Positions 1-8,251 of a stretch of 64,000 bases of DNA are shown here, one piece after another (the first letter of the stretch is position 1; every line of letters starts with the position of its first letter). The stretch spans positions 806,001-870,000 of the forward strand of contig CP119311.1 in assembly GCA_029202545.1 (NCBI GenBank), read 5' to 3'. The notes beneath the pieces were generated by a model. That model worked only from the letters and a program-made list of their open reading frames with translations, ran no database searches and had not been told where the DNA came from. This stretch comes from Candidatus Pseudobacter hemicellulosilyticus (lineage in GTDB: Bacteria; Bacteroidota; Bacteroidia; Chitinophagales; Chitinophagaceae). Position numbers and translations under genes: made by a program.

Positions 1-1
1 T

Positions 2-283
2 CCGGGACTCTACGCCCACCTCACCTGGACCTATAGTGATCCTATTGCCCTCAATGATGCCAATACCGTTACGGCCAGCTCCTACCAGCTGGCAGGCGGA
101 AGGATCGGCTGGAAGCGGGCTTTGGCCAAAGACATAGGGCTGGACCTTTTCCTGGGTATGGACAATCTCTTTGATGCAGCATACAGCTTGGGCAATGATA
201 TCAATGCAGCCGGCGGGCGGTATTATAATCCTGCGGCCGGCGCCAACTGGTTTGGCGGACTCACCCTCCGGCACAACTGGTAA
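2..283 (+). CDS. TonB-dependent receptor, C-terminal fragment (partial at window start)
   Basis: An open frame enters from the left edge and stops at TAA 281-283. The visible 93 residues have the alternating aromatic/polar pattern of outer-membrane beta-strands. They include the DNLFDAAY motif typical of the last strands of TonB-dependent receptors, and they end in an aromatic residue (HNW), the usual outer-membrane C-terminal signature. Cobalamin salvage genes follow directly on the same strand, so a BtuB-like corrinoid receptor is the most likely identity; that is inferred from context only. The plug, TonB box and any upstream B12 riboswitch lie outside the window. Confidence 0.8.
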   Translation, partial: PGLYAHLTWTYSDPIALNDANTVTASSYQLAGGRIGWKRALAKDIGLDLFLGMDNLFDAAYSLGNDINAAGGRYYNPAAGANWFGGLTLRHNW

Positions 284-305
284 CACACAGTTGTGCAGAA
301 CTTCG

Positions 306-338
306 TTTTGCCATTGATAGCCCCATTGGTTACATTTG
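306..338 (+). promoter_or_regulatory. Candidate Bacteroidota promoter (-33 TTTTG, -7 TACATTTG)
   Basis: TACATTTG at 331-338 matches the Bacteroidota -7 consensus TAnnTTTG exactly. A TTTTG lies at 306-310, 20 bases upstream, close to the usual -33 spacing. Transcription would start about 20 bases before the ATG at 359. This also argues against the upstream ATG at 293 as the start of the next gene. Prediction only. Confidence 0.4.
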
Positions 339-358
339 TCACCTTACAATGCAAGCCT

Positions 359-949
359 ATGTCATTGAAAAAGTGGAACCCAAGGACAATTGTTTTATTG
401 GTATTTATTACAGTGGTGGCGCTGCTGCGGGTATTTTTTACCGCCGAAGCCAGTATGAGCCCCCTGGCCACTTTCACCCCGATAGGAGCCATGGCCCTTT
501 TCGGGGGCGCCTATTTCAATAGCAACATAAAGGCATTGTTATTTCCCCTGCTCACACTCTGGATCAGTGATATTTTCCTTAACCGGTTTGTGTATTATGG
601 CGAATGGGTCTTCTTCTTTGAAGGCTTTGTCTTCACCTATGGCGCTTTTGCACTGATAGCCCTGAGCGGCAAATGGCTGATCCGCAAGGTAACGGTCAGC
701 AATATTGTACTGGCCTCTTTTGTGGCTGTGCTGATCCACTGGATTGGCACCAGTCCCGGCTGTTTCCTGGTGCCGGAGCCCATGTATCCCCAAACCTGGG
801 GCGGCTATTTCACCAGCCTGGTAGCGGCCATTCCCTATGAGCGGAATTTCCTGATCGGCACTTTACTGTACAGCGGGGTGTTGTTTGGCGGTTTTGAATG
901 GCTGCAGCACCGGTATAAGTCTCTCCAATTCCATACCCTGGCATCCTGA
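359..949 (+). CDS. DUF6580-type multipass membrane protein, probable cobalamin-related transporter
   Basis: A 196-residue hydrophobic protein with about five membrane segments. Between segments it carries conserved-looking stretches such as SPLATFTPIGAMALFGG and GTSPGCFLVPEPMYPQTWGG. I recognise the pattern as the small DUF6580 putative transport family, often found in Bacteroidota near B12 genes. The ATG at 359 (MSLKKW) is preferred over the in-frame ATG at 293: the latter adds an unconvincing leader and lies upstream of a good -7 box. The gene begins 75 bases after the TonB receptor and ends 5 bases before the CWC gene, so co-transcription with cobU-cobT-cobS-cobC is likely. An inner-membrane step in corrinoid or precursor uptake is an inference. 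Confidence 0.65.
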   Translation: MSLKKWNPRTIVLLVFITVVALLRVFFTAEASMSPLATFTPIGAMALFGGAYFNSNIKALLFPLLTLWISDIFLNRFVYYGEWVFFFEGFVFTYGAFALIALSGKWLIRKVTVSNIVLASFVAVLIHWIGTSPGCFLVPEPMYPQTWGGYFTSLVAAIPYERNFLIGTLLYSGVLFGGFEWLQHRYKSLQFHTLAS

Positions 950-954
950 TCAGC

Positions 955-1203
955 ATGTGCAAGCATGAGGAAAAGAAATGCCCCAGGTGCCTGTCGCCCT
1001 TTGAATGCAAAGTGGGTGATATCAGTCATTGCCAGTGTTATGGCATCACGCTGAATTTGGAGCAGCGCAAATTCCTTGAAGAACGTTATGGTGAATGCCT
1101 GTGCAGGCAGTGCCTGATGGAATTACAGCAGCGCGATATCCTTTTCAAAGAAAAATATTTACTGAATGGCCACCCTGATCTTCATCACCGGCGGCGCCCG
1201 TAG
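955..1203 (+). CDS. Cysteine-rich CWC family small protein
   Basis: An 82-residue protein with nine cysteines in its first 53 residues (C2, C9, C12, C18, C26, C28, C48, C50, C53), including CPRC, CQC and CLCRQC. These resemble the cysteine-rich CWC family and suggest metal or Fe-S binding. The last 38 bases overlap the start of cobU in another frame, so the basic tail after about residue 70 may be dispensable. Its place between the membrane protein and cobU suggests co-expression with cobalamin salvage. The biochemical role of the family is not known to me. No signal peptide is seen, so it is probably cytoplasmic. Confidence 0.65.
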   Translation: MCKHEEKKCPRCLSPFECKVGDISHCQCYGITLNLEQRKFLEERYGECLCRQCLMELQQRDILFKEKYLLNGHPDLHHRRRP

Positions 1204-1696
1204 CGGCAAAAGCAGGTATGCGCAGGAACTGGCACTGCAGCTCAGTGATGATCCAGTATATGTAGCCACTGCCCGGCGATGGGACGATGAGTTCGATCAG
1301 CGGATACAACGCCACCAGCAGGAAAGGGATCAGCGATGGACTTCTGTCGAAGAAGAGAAATATCTCTCCCGCCTTCCGCTGGAAGGAAGGGTTGCCGTGA
1401 TAGATTGTGTAACCCTCTGGCTGACCAATTTCTTCACCGACCTGGACCAGGATACCAGTCTTTGCCTGGAAGCCTGCCAGTCGGAGATCCGTTCCCTTTG
1501 TCAACTGCAAGGCACTTTTATCATTATCAGCAACGAGATAGGCATGGGACTACATGCAGAGACCGCCATGGGCCGTCGTTTCACCGACCTGCAGGGCTGG
1601 ACCAACCAGTTCCTGGCAGCCACCGCACAGAGGGTGATCTTCATGGTAAGCGGCCTGCCGCTGCTGATCAAAGATTCCATTCAAGAACCTATTTAA
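1166..1696 (+). CDS. cobU: Adenosylcobinamide kinase / adenosylcobinamide-phosphate guanylyltransferase
   Basis: CobU phosphorylates adenosylcobinamide and then transfers GMP to give AdoCbi-GDP in the nucleotide-loop branch of cobalamin synthesis. The 176-residue protein starts with the family P-loop, GGARSGKS at residues 9-16. It has the QRHQQER segment, where His50 matches the guanylylated histidine region, and the VIDCVTLWLTN stretch typical of CobU. Length is normal for the family. The start overlaps the CWC gene by 38 bases, and cobT begins 16 bases after its stop. Cytoplasmic. Confidence 0.95.
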   Translation: MATLIFITGGARSGKSRYAQELALQLSDDPVYVATARRWDDEFDQRIQRHQQERDQRWTSVEEEKYLSRLPLEGRVAVIDCVTLWLTNFFTDLDQDTSLCLEACQSEIRSLCQLQGTFIIISNEIGMGLHAETAMGRRFTDLQGWTNQFLAATAQRVIFMVSGLPLLIKDSIQEPI

Positions 1697-1712
1697 AGCA
1701 CAACTCAACTCC

Positions 1713-2762
1713 ATGGCTTCCGGAAAAACGATGGCTTCCCTCACCGAGAAACTACAGCAGCGTATCAATGCCAAAACAAAACCACCCGGTTCACTGGGCC
1801 GGCTGGAAGAGATAGCCCTGCAGGTGGGGCTGATCCAGGAAACGCTCACCCCTGTTATCACCTATCCGCATATTATTGTTTTTGCCGGCGATCATGGTAT
1901 TGCCAAAACCGGGCTGGTGAATCCCTATCCGCAGGAAGTGACCGCCCAGATGGTGCTTAACTTTTTACAGGGCGGCGCGGCCATCAATGTGTTCTGCCGG
2001 CAGCATGGACTGACCCTGAAAGTGGTGGATGCCGGCGTCAACTTTGACTGGAACCAGACCCTGGTGAACCCGGATTTCCTGGATATGAAGATAGGCCATG
2101 GCACTGCCAGTTACCTGGATGGACCGGCTATGACCGCGGATGAAGTGCTGCGGGCCATTGGTGCAGGCCGCCAGCTGGTGGATATTGTGGCGGGCAGCGG
2201 CTGCAACTGTCTTGGTTTTGGGGAGATGGGTATCGGCAATACTTCGTCGGCCGCATTGATCCTGTCGGCAGTGACCGGCTTGCCGGTGGAAGATTGTGCC
2301 GGTCGCGGTACCGGTGTAAACGACCAGCAATTGCAGACCAAGATTGAAACCCTGCAAAAAGTGCATGCTTTCCATCGCCTGCAGGAACTCAGTGAATCCC
2401 CCCTGCCCCTGCTGGCCAAAGTAGGCGGCTACGAGATAGCCATGATGACCGGCGCTTACCTGGAAGCTATGGAGCGGCATATGGTGATTGTGGTAGATGG
2501 TTTCATCACCACGGCGGCTTTACTGATTGCCCGGCAGCTGAATCCCGCTGTGATGGAGTATTGTCTCTTTGCCCATACCAGCGGCGAGCAGGGACATGAA
2601 AAAATGCTGCACTGGCTGGGCGTCCAACCCCTGCTGCAACTGGGCATGCGACTGGGTGAAGGCACCGGCGCCGCTATGGCCATTCCGCTGATCTGCTCAG
2701 CAGTGAACTTCCTGAATGAAATGGCGAGCTTTGAGAGTGCGGGCGTGAGTAATAAGGAATAA
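1713..2762 (+). CDS. cobT: Nicotinate-nucleotide--dimethylbenzimidazole phosphoribosyltransferase
   Basis: CobT makes alpha-ribazole phosphate from nicotinate mononucleotide and the lower-ligand base. The 349-residue protein shows the N-terminal KTKPPGSLGRLE motif, the VFAGDHGI segment, GFGEMGIGNTSSAA, and the C-terminal LGEGTGAA loop that carries the catalytic glutamate in known CobT enzymes. Length matches the family. An alternative ATG at 1731 would drop six residues ahead of the conserved region. It lies between cobU and cobS in an ordinary nucleotide-loop operon. Confidence 0.95.
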   Translation: MASGKTMASLTEKLQQRINAKTKPPGSLGRLEEIALQVGLIQETLTPVITYPHIIVFAGDHGIAKTGLVNPYPQEVTAQMVLNFLQGGAAINVFCRQHGLTLKVVDAGVNFDWNQTLVNPDFLDMKIGHGTASYLDGPAMTADEVLRAIGAGRQLVDIVAGSGCNCLGFGEMGIGNTSSAALILSAVTGLPVEDCAGRGTGVNDQQLQTKIETLQKVHAFHRLQELSESPLPLLAKVGGYEIAMMTGAYLEAMERHMVIVVDGFITTAALLIARQLNPAVMEYCLFAHTSGEQGHEKMLHWLGVQPLLQLGMRLGEGTGAAMAIPLICSAVNFLNEMASFESAGVSNKE

Positions 2763-2887
2763 GATTTGGGGAGAAGGGCCGCAGCGGGAGAAAAGGATGC
2801 AGCGCTGACTTGTAAATTTCTCATAACCTGTTTCAGCATAAGCATGTCAGTTTTGCGGTGCTGGCTTTAGTTTTAAAGGTGATTCCA

Positions 2888-3700
2888 ATGAAAAAAGAGA
2901 TCCGGATATTTTTTACGGCGATGATGTTCCTGACAAGGCTGCCCGTTCCCCATTATACTGATCATTCCCAGGAGTACCTGGAAAGATCAGCTAAATACTT
3001 CCCGCTGATCGGCTGGATAGTAGCGGCTATCAGCGGCCTGACCTTTCTTGTCTTCAATAAATATATCAGTGAGGACATCGCTATCCTGGCCTCCATCATT
3101 GCCGGTATTCTCACTACCGGCGCCTTTCATGAGGACGGCTTTGCGGATTGCTGTGATGCTTTTGGCGGCGGCTGGAACAAAGAGCAGATCCTGCGGATCA
3201 TGAAAGACAGCAGGCTCGGCACTTTCGGCGTCATTGGCCTGATCAGTGTGCTGGCTGCCAAATTCCTGCTGCTGCGGGAACTGCCCAAATTCTCCCCGGA
3301 CCTGGCCAACCCTACTGCCAATCCTTTCTTACTGTATAAAGATTTCCTGGTCCTGCTGATAGCAGCGCATGGCGTCAGCAGGCTGATGGGTGTGCTGACC
3401 ATCCGGTTCTTTGATTATGTGAGCGACCCGGAAGGGAGTAAGTCGAAGCCCATCACCAGCCACAAACCCGGACCGGGGGTGTTGCTGGTAGCTACAGCAT
3501 TTGCCTTTATCCCTTTTTACTGGCTGGGCTGGCCATTCCTGCTGGCGGTACTGCCTGTCCTGCTGGTGGGCTGGAACCTGGCCCGTTATTTTAAGCGCTG
3601 GATAGGTGGTTATACGGGCGATTGCCTGGGCGCCATGCAGCAGGTCAGTGAGCTTGTTTTTTACCTGGGCGCACTGATCATTTGGCGATATGTGATCTGA
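2888..3700 (+). CDS. cobS: Adenosylcobinamide-GDP ribazoletransferase (cobalamin synthase)
   Basis: CobS joins AdoCbi-GDP to alpha-ribazole (phosphate) at the inner membrane to complete the cobalamin nucleotide loop. The protein has the start-proximal FLTRLPV motif, GAFHEDGFADCCDAFGGG with the acidic residues expected to bind Mg2+, MKDSRLGTFGV, and the C-terminal GGYTGDCLGA motif, within several membrane helices. I use ATG 2888 (MKKEIRIFF), which gives 270 residues; the longer frame from 2858 adds ten atypical residues. The 125-base gap after cobT is the largest in the operon. Confidence 0.95.
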   Translation: MKKEIRIFFTAMMFLTRLPVPHYTDHSQEYLERSAKYFPLIGWIVAAISGLTFLVFNKYISEDIAILASIIAGILTTGAFHEDGFADCCDAFGGGWNKEQILRIMKDSRLGTFGVIGLISVLAAKFLLLRELPKFSPDLANPTANPFLLYKDFLVLLIAAHGVSRLMGVLTIRFFDYVSDPEGSKSKPITSHKPGPGVLLVATAFAFIPFYWLGWPFLLAVLPVLLVGWNLARYFKRWIGGYTGDCLGAMQQVSELVFYLGALIIWRYVI

Positions 3701-3726
3701 TCCGGAAATTTGGCCAATAATCTTCC

Positions 3727-4326
3727 ATGAGTATCTACCTGGTCCGACATACCGCTCCCCAGATCGAGAAAGGCACCTGCTACGGGCAGGCCGATATCGA
3801 TGTCACGGCTACCTTCCGCGAGGAGGCCTCGGTGATCCATGCCTGTCTGCCAGCTGGCATGCGGGCGGTATATTCCAGCCCCCTGCAGCGCTGCCGCAAA
3901 CTGGCGGAGCATCTGTTCCCCGGACATCCCATCAGCTGGGAGCATGACCTCAAAGAGATCAATTGCGGGGAATGGGAATTGCAGCGCTGGGATGATATAC
4001 CCCCTGCGGAAGTGACTCCCTGGATGGATGATTTTGTGAATGTGCGTATTCCGGGCGGCGAGAGCTATGTGGATGTATTTGACCGGGTGGTCCAATGTTA
4101 TCAAGGGATAAGCCGGCAGGAATTGCCGGCAGTAGTGGTAACGCATGGCGGCGTGATCCGCAGCATCCTGGCGTATATTACCGGTACGCCGCTGAAGGAT
4201 TCATTCAGTGCCTTCTCGCTGCATTATGGCTGTGTGGTAAAGATTGCGGGCGGTGAGTTTGAACTGTTATCGAATGTGGCGCAGGAAAAGGAGCAGCATA
4301 AGCCCACAGGCATGAAGAAAGGGTAA
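3727..4326 (+). CDS. cobC: Alpha-ribazole phosphatase, histidine phosphatase family
   Basis: CobC-type enzymes remove the phosphate of alpha-ribazole-5'-phosphate or the adenosylcobalamin phosphate. The 199-residue protein carries the phosphoglycerate-mutase-like signature LVRHTAPQ near residue 8 (catalytic His), the YSSPLQRC arginine region, ELNCGEWE-like INCGEWE, and the second catalytic histidine in VVTHGGVIRS. Its place as last gene after cobU-cobT-cobS supports the cobalamin role over a generic histidine phosphatase. The basic C-terminal tail is not conserved. The next 256 bases hold no recognisable gene or strong terminator. Confidence 0.9.
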   Translation: MSIYLVRHTAPQIEKGTCYGQADIDVTATFREEASVIHACLPAGMRAVYSSPLQRCRKLAEHLFPGHPISWEHDLKEINCGEWELQRWDDIPPAEVTPWMDDFVNVRIPGGESYVDVFDRVVQCYQGISRQELPAVVVTHGGVIRSILAYITGTPLKDSFSAFSLHYGCVVKIAGGEFELLSNVAQEKEQHKPTGMKKG

Positions 4327-4582
4327 AGTTTGGGTTGGATGCCATGTTTAAGCGTGGTCAGTCCATATTATATATGATAGGTGGATGCTGTAATGATCCT
4401 GATTCATTTTTTTAAGAACCATGGGTTAGTCAAAACAAAAGTCCCAGGTGTATATGGAACTGGTTAAGTTTTGCCAGCGCATAGTAGCAAAGCTGTAAAT
4501 TGGAGGGCTTGTTGTTTCGACAGGCACTGCTTCGGTAAGAATCGTACAGGGCGCTTACTTTTATTTCGTTAATCCTGCTGTT

Positions 4583-5161
4583 ATGAATATTTCACTGGAC
4601 AGTCTGCTGACAATCACTTTCACCTTATTTGCGGTGATCGATATCTTAGGGTCCATCCCTTTATTGATCTCCCTCAAACACAAGATGGGGGGTATCCATG
4701 AAATGCGGGCCACCGTGATCTCGGGTGGACTGATGGTATTGTTCCTGCTGGTAGGCGAGCGATTTTTGTCGATGCTGGGACTGGATGTGCGCAGTTTTGC
4801 CGTAGGTGGTTCCATCGTGATCTTTATCCTGGGGCTGGAGATGGTGCTGGGACATGAGTTCTTCAAATCGGATGCGGACCCAAAATCCGGTACGGTAGTT
4901 CCTATCGCATTCCCGCTGATAGCGGGTTCCGGCACGCTGACCACTATCATTTCACTATCGGCCAACTATGATAAGTGGACCATATTTGCGGCTATTTTAG
5001 TGAATTTGCTGATTGTTTACGTGGTTTTGCGTTCCTTGAACTATATTGCGAAGCTTTTAGGCCCGGCAGGATTATTAGCTGTAAGAAAATTTTTTGGCGT
5101 AATTTTGCTGGCCATTGCGGTAAAGATCTTTACCAGCAATGTGGGCGGGCTCCTGAATTAG
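4583..5161 (+). CDS. MarC family integral membrane protein
   Basis: A 192-residue multipass membrane protein with about six hydrophobic segments. MarC-family hallmarks are FAVIDILGSIPLLISL near the start, VGGSIVIFILGLEMVLG in the middle, and the conserved VPIAFPLIAGSGTLTTII loop. The family (NAAT/UPF0056) is widespread and has been linked to amino-acid transport in some archaea, but its bacterial function is unclear. It stands alone, 256 bases after cobC and just upstream of a tRNA gene, so it does not look like part of the cobalamin operon. No adjacent regulator is visible. Confidence 0.9.
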   Translation: MNISLDSLLTITFTLFAVIDILGSIPLLISLKHKMGGIHEMRATVISGGLMVLFLLVGERFLSMLGLDVRSFAVGGSIVIFILGLEMVLGHEFFKSDADPKSGTVVPIAFPLIAGSGTLTTIISLSANYDKWTIFAAILVNLLIVYVVLRSLNYIAKLLGPAGLLAVRKFFGVILLAIAVKIFTSNVGGLLN

Positions 5162-5179
5162 ACCCGTTTTGTTATTTCT

Positions 5180-5251
5180 GGCCTTGTAGTACAATGGATA
5201 GTATAAGAGTTTCCGAAGCTCCAGATCCAGGTTCGATTCCTGGCGAGGCCA
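5180..5251 (+). tRNA. tRNA-Arg (anticodon CCG)
   Basis: A 72-base cloverleaf. The acceptor stem GGCCTTG pairs with CGAGGCC, with one G-U. The D arm GTAC/GTAT encloses AATGGATA. The anticodon loop TTCCGAA gives CCG, reading the arginine codon CGG. The T arm is CCAGG-TTCGATT-CCTGG, with discriminator A. The outermost pair of the anticodon stem (A27-C43) is mismatched. No CCA is encoded. A strong terminator follows at once. Confidence 0.9.
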
Positions 5252-5260
5252 CTAAAAATG

Positions 5261-5290
5261 AATAGCGCTTTTTGGAGCGCTATTTTTTTT
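5261..5290 (+). terminator. Rho-independent terminator after tRNA-Arg
   Basis: Perfect 8-bp stem AATAGCGC / GCGCTATT with an 8-base loop, running into an uninterrupted T tract (5283-5290). It lies 10 bases after the tRNA gene. Confidence 0.9.
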
Positions 5291-5370
5291 CCTTTTATGT
5301 TGCCGTTCATATCCTGACATCTTTCGCGGTGGGTAGGGTAAGCAACGAAACAGCAGGCATCTGTTTGTCC

Positions 5371-5787
5371 TCATTCCCCGGGTTTGCTCTTTTCAATCTT
5401 CCTGATCGTTTCCTCCGTCTCTATAAAATCCATGATGGCTACAAATGTATGGACCAGCGTCAGGCCTACCAGCTTCATAGGCTCGTGTCCCAGATGGAAT
5501 TTGTGCAGCAGGTTGAAAAAGGAAGCCAGCACGGTAATCCACAACGCCACCCTCAGCACCAGTTTGCTTTTCTTCCTGGGGATACCAAAAGGGATCTCAA
5601 TGCCAAACTTTGTGTACAGCAGGCCGGCTACCCGCAAGAGGGGGATCCACAGCAGGACAGTCCCTACAAGCGCCCATTCCAGCATAGACCATACCCTGTC
5701 AAAGAAACTCACCAGATCATGGAGGCTTATACAGGTATTGGCAACTCCTGTAAACCTGTTCAGGTAGAATAATAGTGTTTTCAGCAT
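5371..5787 (-). CDS. Hypothetical small multipass membrane protein
   Basis: A 138-residue protein with about four hydrophobic helices: near residues 1-20, 32-58 (SMLEWALVGTVLLWIPLLRV), 76-95 and 103-121. Basic loops (GIPRKKSK) lie between helices and the tail is charged and lysine-rich. The helix pattern and the balance of charged residues favour this strand over two long frames opposite it (5272-5772 and 5384-5767), which read as low-complexity shadows. I do not recognise the family. It faces the tRNA terminator tail-on and lies 144 bases downstream of the sigma-like gene of the next cassette, so it may be a separate unit. Confidence 0.6.
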   Translation of the reverse strand: MLKTLLFYLNRFTGVANTCISLHDLVSFFDRVWSMLEWALVGTVLLWIPLLRVAGLLYTKFGIEIPFGIPRKKSKLVLRVALWITVLASFFNLLHKFHLGHEPMKLVGLTLVHTFVAIMDFIETEETIRKIEKSKPGE

Positions 5788-5931
5788 AACAGCAGGTTTG
5801 ATAGTGGATAATAAGCGATAACCATTTTATCAGCTCTTTCACTATCAATACTGTTAAATCTGCCGGGCCTTCAGGTAGCCTACAATCAACGATCATTGTT
5901 TGTCGGACAAAAAGAAAGTACCCGCGTATTA

Positions 5932-6525
5932 TTAAGGAGCCGCCTGCAGCCAGTTGCTGATCCGGTGGATCTCGGTAGTGCCGTTACTGGATAATGTAGA
6001 AGAGAAGTAAAGTTCACTGCCTGGTTCATCCGGTCCTTCCACTGTCAGCAGCTCGCCAGGTTTCATGCATGCCCAATACTGGCTCCTGATAAGCGGCAGC
6101 ACGTCATTCAATAAATGGGTAGCCTTGTCCAGCATTTCTCCCTGCAGCTGTTCCATCTCTACAACACCGATCCGATCCACTTCCTGGCGCAGGAATTCAG
6201 CAAAGAAAGGGATGGTTTCAGCAATGACGGGTTCTTCCTGCAAGTGAAAATCCGGATCAAACGGCTCCTCCTGCAGTCCTTTGTGGGTACGTAATTCATC
6301 CCAGAATTTATTTGTCACAATTTTCCGGACAAACGCTGCCTGCCGTTCTGGACTATAAGCTGATCTAACCACAGACAGGAATTTTGTCAACCCATCTGTA
6401 TAAGCGCTTTCAAACAGCTGATCGAAGAGACTGGGAGGCAGGTTGCCGCATCGATACTCCAGGCTGGCCCTGACAGCGTCCTTATATTGATAATAAGCCC
6501 AGGTAAATTCATTATCTGCTACCAT
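5932..6525 (-). CDS. Sigma-70 region-2-like small protein of the MFS/methyltransferase/HK/REC cassette
   Basis: A 197-residue protein from ATG 6525; the frame can be extended to a TTG at 6588, but only by overlapping the upstream gene. Residues about 5-85 resemble an ECF sigma region 2: an acidic helix (PPSLFDQLFESAYTDGLTKFL) and then AAFVRKIVTNKFWDELRTHKG, which matches the usual 'YLYRIARNxxxDxLRR' pattern. I see no convincing region-4 helix-turn-helix in the second half, which is acidic and then carries LNDVLPLIRSQYWACMKPGELL. It is the last gene of the cassette, 10 bases after the REC-like gene. A divergent sigma factor or sigma-derived adaptor is an inference. Confidence 0.5.
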   Translation of the reverse strand: MVADNEFTWAYYQYKDAVRASLEYRCGNLPPSLFDQLFESAYTDGLTKFLSVVRSAYSPERQAAFVRKIVTNKFWDELRTHKGLQEEPFDPDFHLQEEPVIAETIPFFAEFLRQEVDRIGVVEMEQLQGEMLDKATHLLNDVLPLIRSQYWACMKPGELLTVEGPDEPGSELYFSSTLSSNGTTEIHRISNWLQAAP

Positions 6526-6535
6526 GTTATAAGTA

Positions 6536-8251
6536 TTATTGTAACCAGGAAGGATAATAGTTGATCCCGAGGCCAGTTTCCTCAGCAAAAGATGCGCAAA
6601 GCCTGCGCTCCCCCTGGGTAAGCCCAGCCGGATAAACGCTGTTCTCTCTTAAGCCAATATTATTTATTAATGTTTCCCATACTTCAAAAGGTTGCCGCAG
6701 CCTGGTCTTCATCACATCGTCACTGAATACGCCCTCTAAAAAAACCAGGTGATAAGGTAATACCAGCGGGTTCTCTGCAACGGGATAAAGCACGTAGAGC
6801 AGGTCGTCATAGGAAGGCCTGCCTTTTAATAACTTCATGGTCCGGTTATCAAATCCGGAAGCTGCTGTAGCTTCCATGAATTGCTGGTAGATAGTATGCA
6901 AGCGGATATCCGTCATCAGCACCACCAGCCTGGCAATCTCCCTGTTGACTTTCCTGATGTCCACAATATGCCTGGTAATGCAATGATAATTGGCAGCCCT
7001 GCCGGCCCGGAATGCGTTAATATGGTGTTGTGTAACGCCAAAATGATCCATCAGGCCGGATAGCTGCTTGTCTTCAAGAGGTATTTTTTTATTGAGGTAC
7101 CGGACCACCTGTTTCGACAATTCAATTCTTTTATCTACCAGTTTGGCCGTGAAAGCATTTACCAGTTTTCCGGATTCTTCTACTGCATCCTGGTACAATG
7201 TAAAGGAAACTTGTCCGGCGCTGTCTGCATACGCTTTACAGAGACTGGTGGCCCATTCACGGATGGCCGCATCCCGGTCATTGGCAGGTATATAGAAGAA
7301 CAGGCCATCCAATGGCAGCTTTTTAGTACCATAGGCATTCCTGTAGGCCAGTACCCTTTCCTGGGGCAGGTTCTCTTTGGTCAGCTCATTCAGCTGTGAA
7401 TAGGAAACAAATAACTTCCCGAGCGACAAATGATTGGCTATTTTTTTCTGCAGGGCTATCATGGCATCTTTCAGGGTCAGATCCCATTTCTTTTTACCGC
7501 GGCCTGCGCGGTTAAAATCGATGCTCCAGTCGTATTCATTCAGCCATTCAAAGAATTTTCCGTGCAGCGATAAATTCTCAATCTGGTCTCTCACAAAAGT
7601 AGCCGGCATGGCCACAACCGTATGTGCCCGGAAAAGCCGCAGCACTTCAATAGCCGTCAGCAATCCAAAATCATCCTCCACCAGCGCCTTCTCATCCTTT
7701 TCCCGCACATTGGCAGGCGATTTAACCCTGGAAATATCCATGAGAAAATCTATTTCCGTATAGTTCTGTGCTTCACGCTGCTCCAGCTGGAAAGGCAGCA
7801 GGTCCTCCATCACAGACCTGATTTCTTTATTTTCCAGGAACCGGTAATTAGGATTAATGAACTGGCGCAATGACCTGCTCCGGGGATGATAGCTCATTGC
7901 TCCACGGCCCTGGTTGACCATTATTTTCTCGCCGAAATGGTAGTCGAACGCAATGACCTCCGGCAAAACGCCTTTCAATTTATTGAAAGCAGTGATCCCC
8001 ATCCTGTCTTCCAGTTGCAGGCAGGCAGAAATAAAATCTTTGCACTCAATAGGGTGCTGTAGAACCTGAAGGTTAAAATACTGCTCATATCCCGCAGCTT
8101 CTCCTTCAAACTGAATAGCCGGAATGAATTCCCCCCACAGCTCTTCCGGGAACAGCTTTTGCAAAGCGGGATCGCTATCTATCAGGTCTTTCAGCTTCAG
8201 GGATTCCTGGATAGGGTTATCCTCTATCCAGAGGACATTTATTTTATCCAT
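6536..8251 (-). CDS. REC-like response regulator with large internal insertion and unknown C-terminal domain
   Basis: A 571-residue protein. The start INVLWIEDNP gives a beta-1 strand with an acidic pair (E10, D11). EVIAFDYHF offers a phosphoacceptor-like Asp103. After about 90 inserted residues, GLLTAIEVLRLFRAHTVVAMPAT (residues about 196-218) resembles the end of a receiver domain, with Thr218 at the switch position and then a YDW...KGKKKWDLTLKDAMIAL tail. Residues 270-571 are helical and match no family I know. The ATG directly abuts the stop of the kinase-like gene upstream (TAA 8254-8252, ATG 8251-8249), implying translational coupling. Likely a partner of that kinase; output unknown. 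Confidence 0.6.
   Translation of the reverse strand: MDKINVLWIEDNPIQESLKLKDLIDSDPALQKLFPEELWGEFIPAIQFEGEAAGYEQYFNLQVLQHPIECKDFISACLQLEDRMGITAFNKLKGVLPEVIAFDYHFGEKIMVNQGRGAMSYHPRSRSLRQFINPNYRFLENKEIRSVMEDLLPFQLEQREAQNYTEIDFLMDISRVKSPANVREKDEKALVEDDFGLLTAIEVLRLFRAHTVVAMPATFVRDQIENLSLHGKFFEWLNEYDWSIDFNRAGRGKKKWDLTLKDAMIALQKKIANHLSLGKLFVSYSQLNELTKENLPQERVLAYRNAYGTKKLPLDGLFFYIPANDRDAAIREWATSLCKAYADSAGQVSFTLYQDAVEESGKLVNAFTAKLVDKRIELSKQVVRYLNKKIPLEDKQLSGLMDHFGVTQHHINAFRAGRAANYHCITRHIVDIRKVNREIARLVVLMTDIRLHTIYQQFMEATAASGFDNRTMKLLKGRPSYDDLLYVLYPVAENPLVLPYHLVFLEGVFSDDVMKTRLRQPFEVWETLINNIGLRENSVYPAGLTQGERRLCASFAEETGLGINYYPSWLQ

Noticed and set aside
5272..5772. A 166-codon plus-strand frame opposite the small membrane protein gene
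   Set aside because: The minus-strand protein has a clear helix pattern; the plus frame is Gln/His/Pro-rich without any family feature and begins inside the tRNA terminator.
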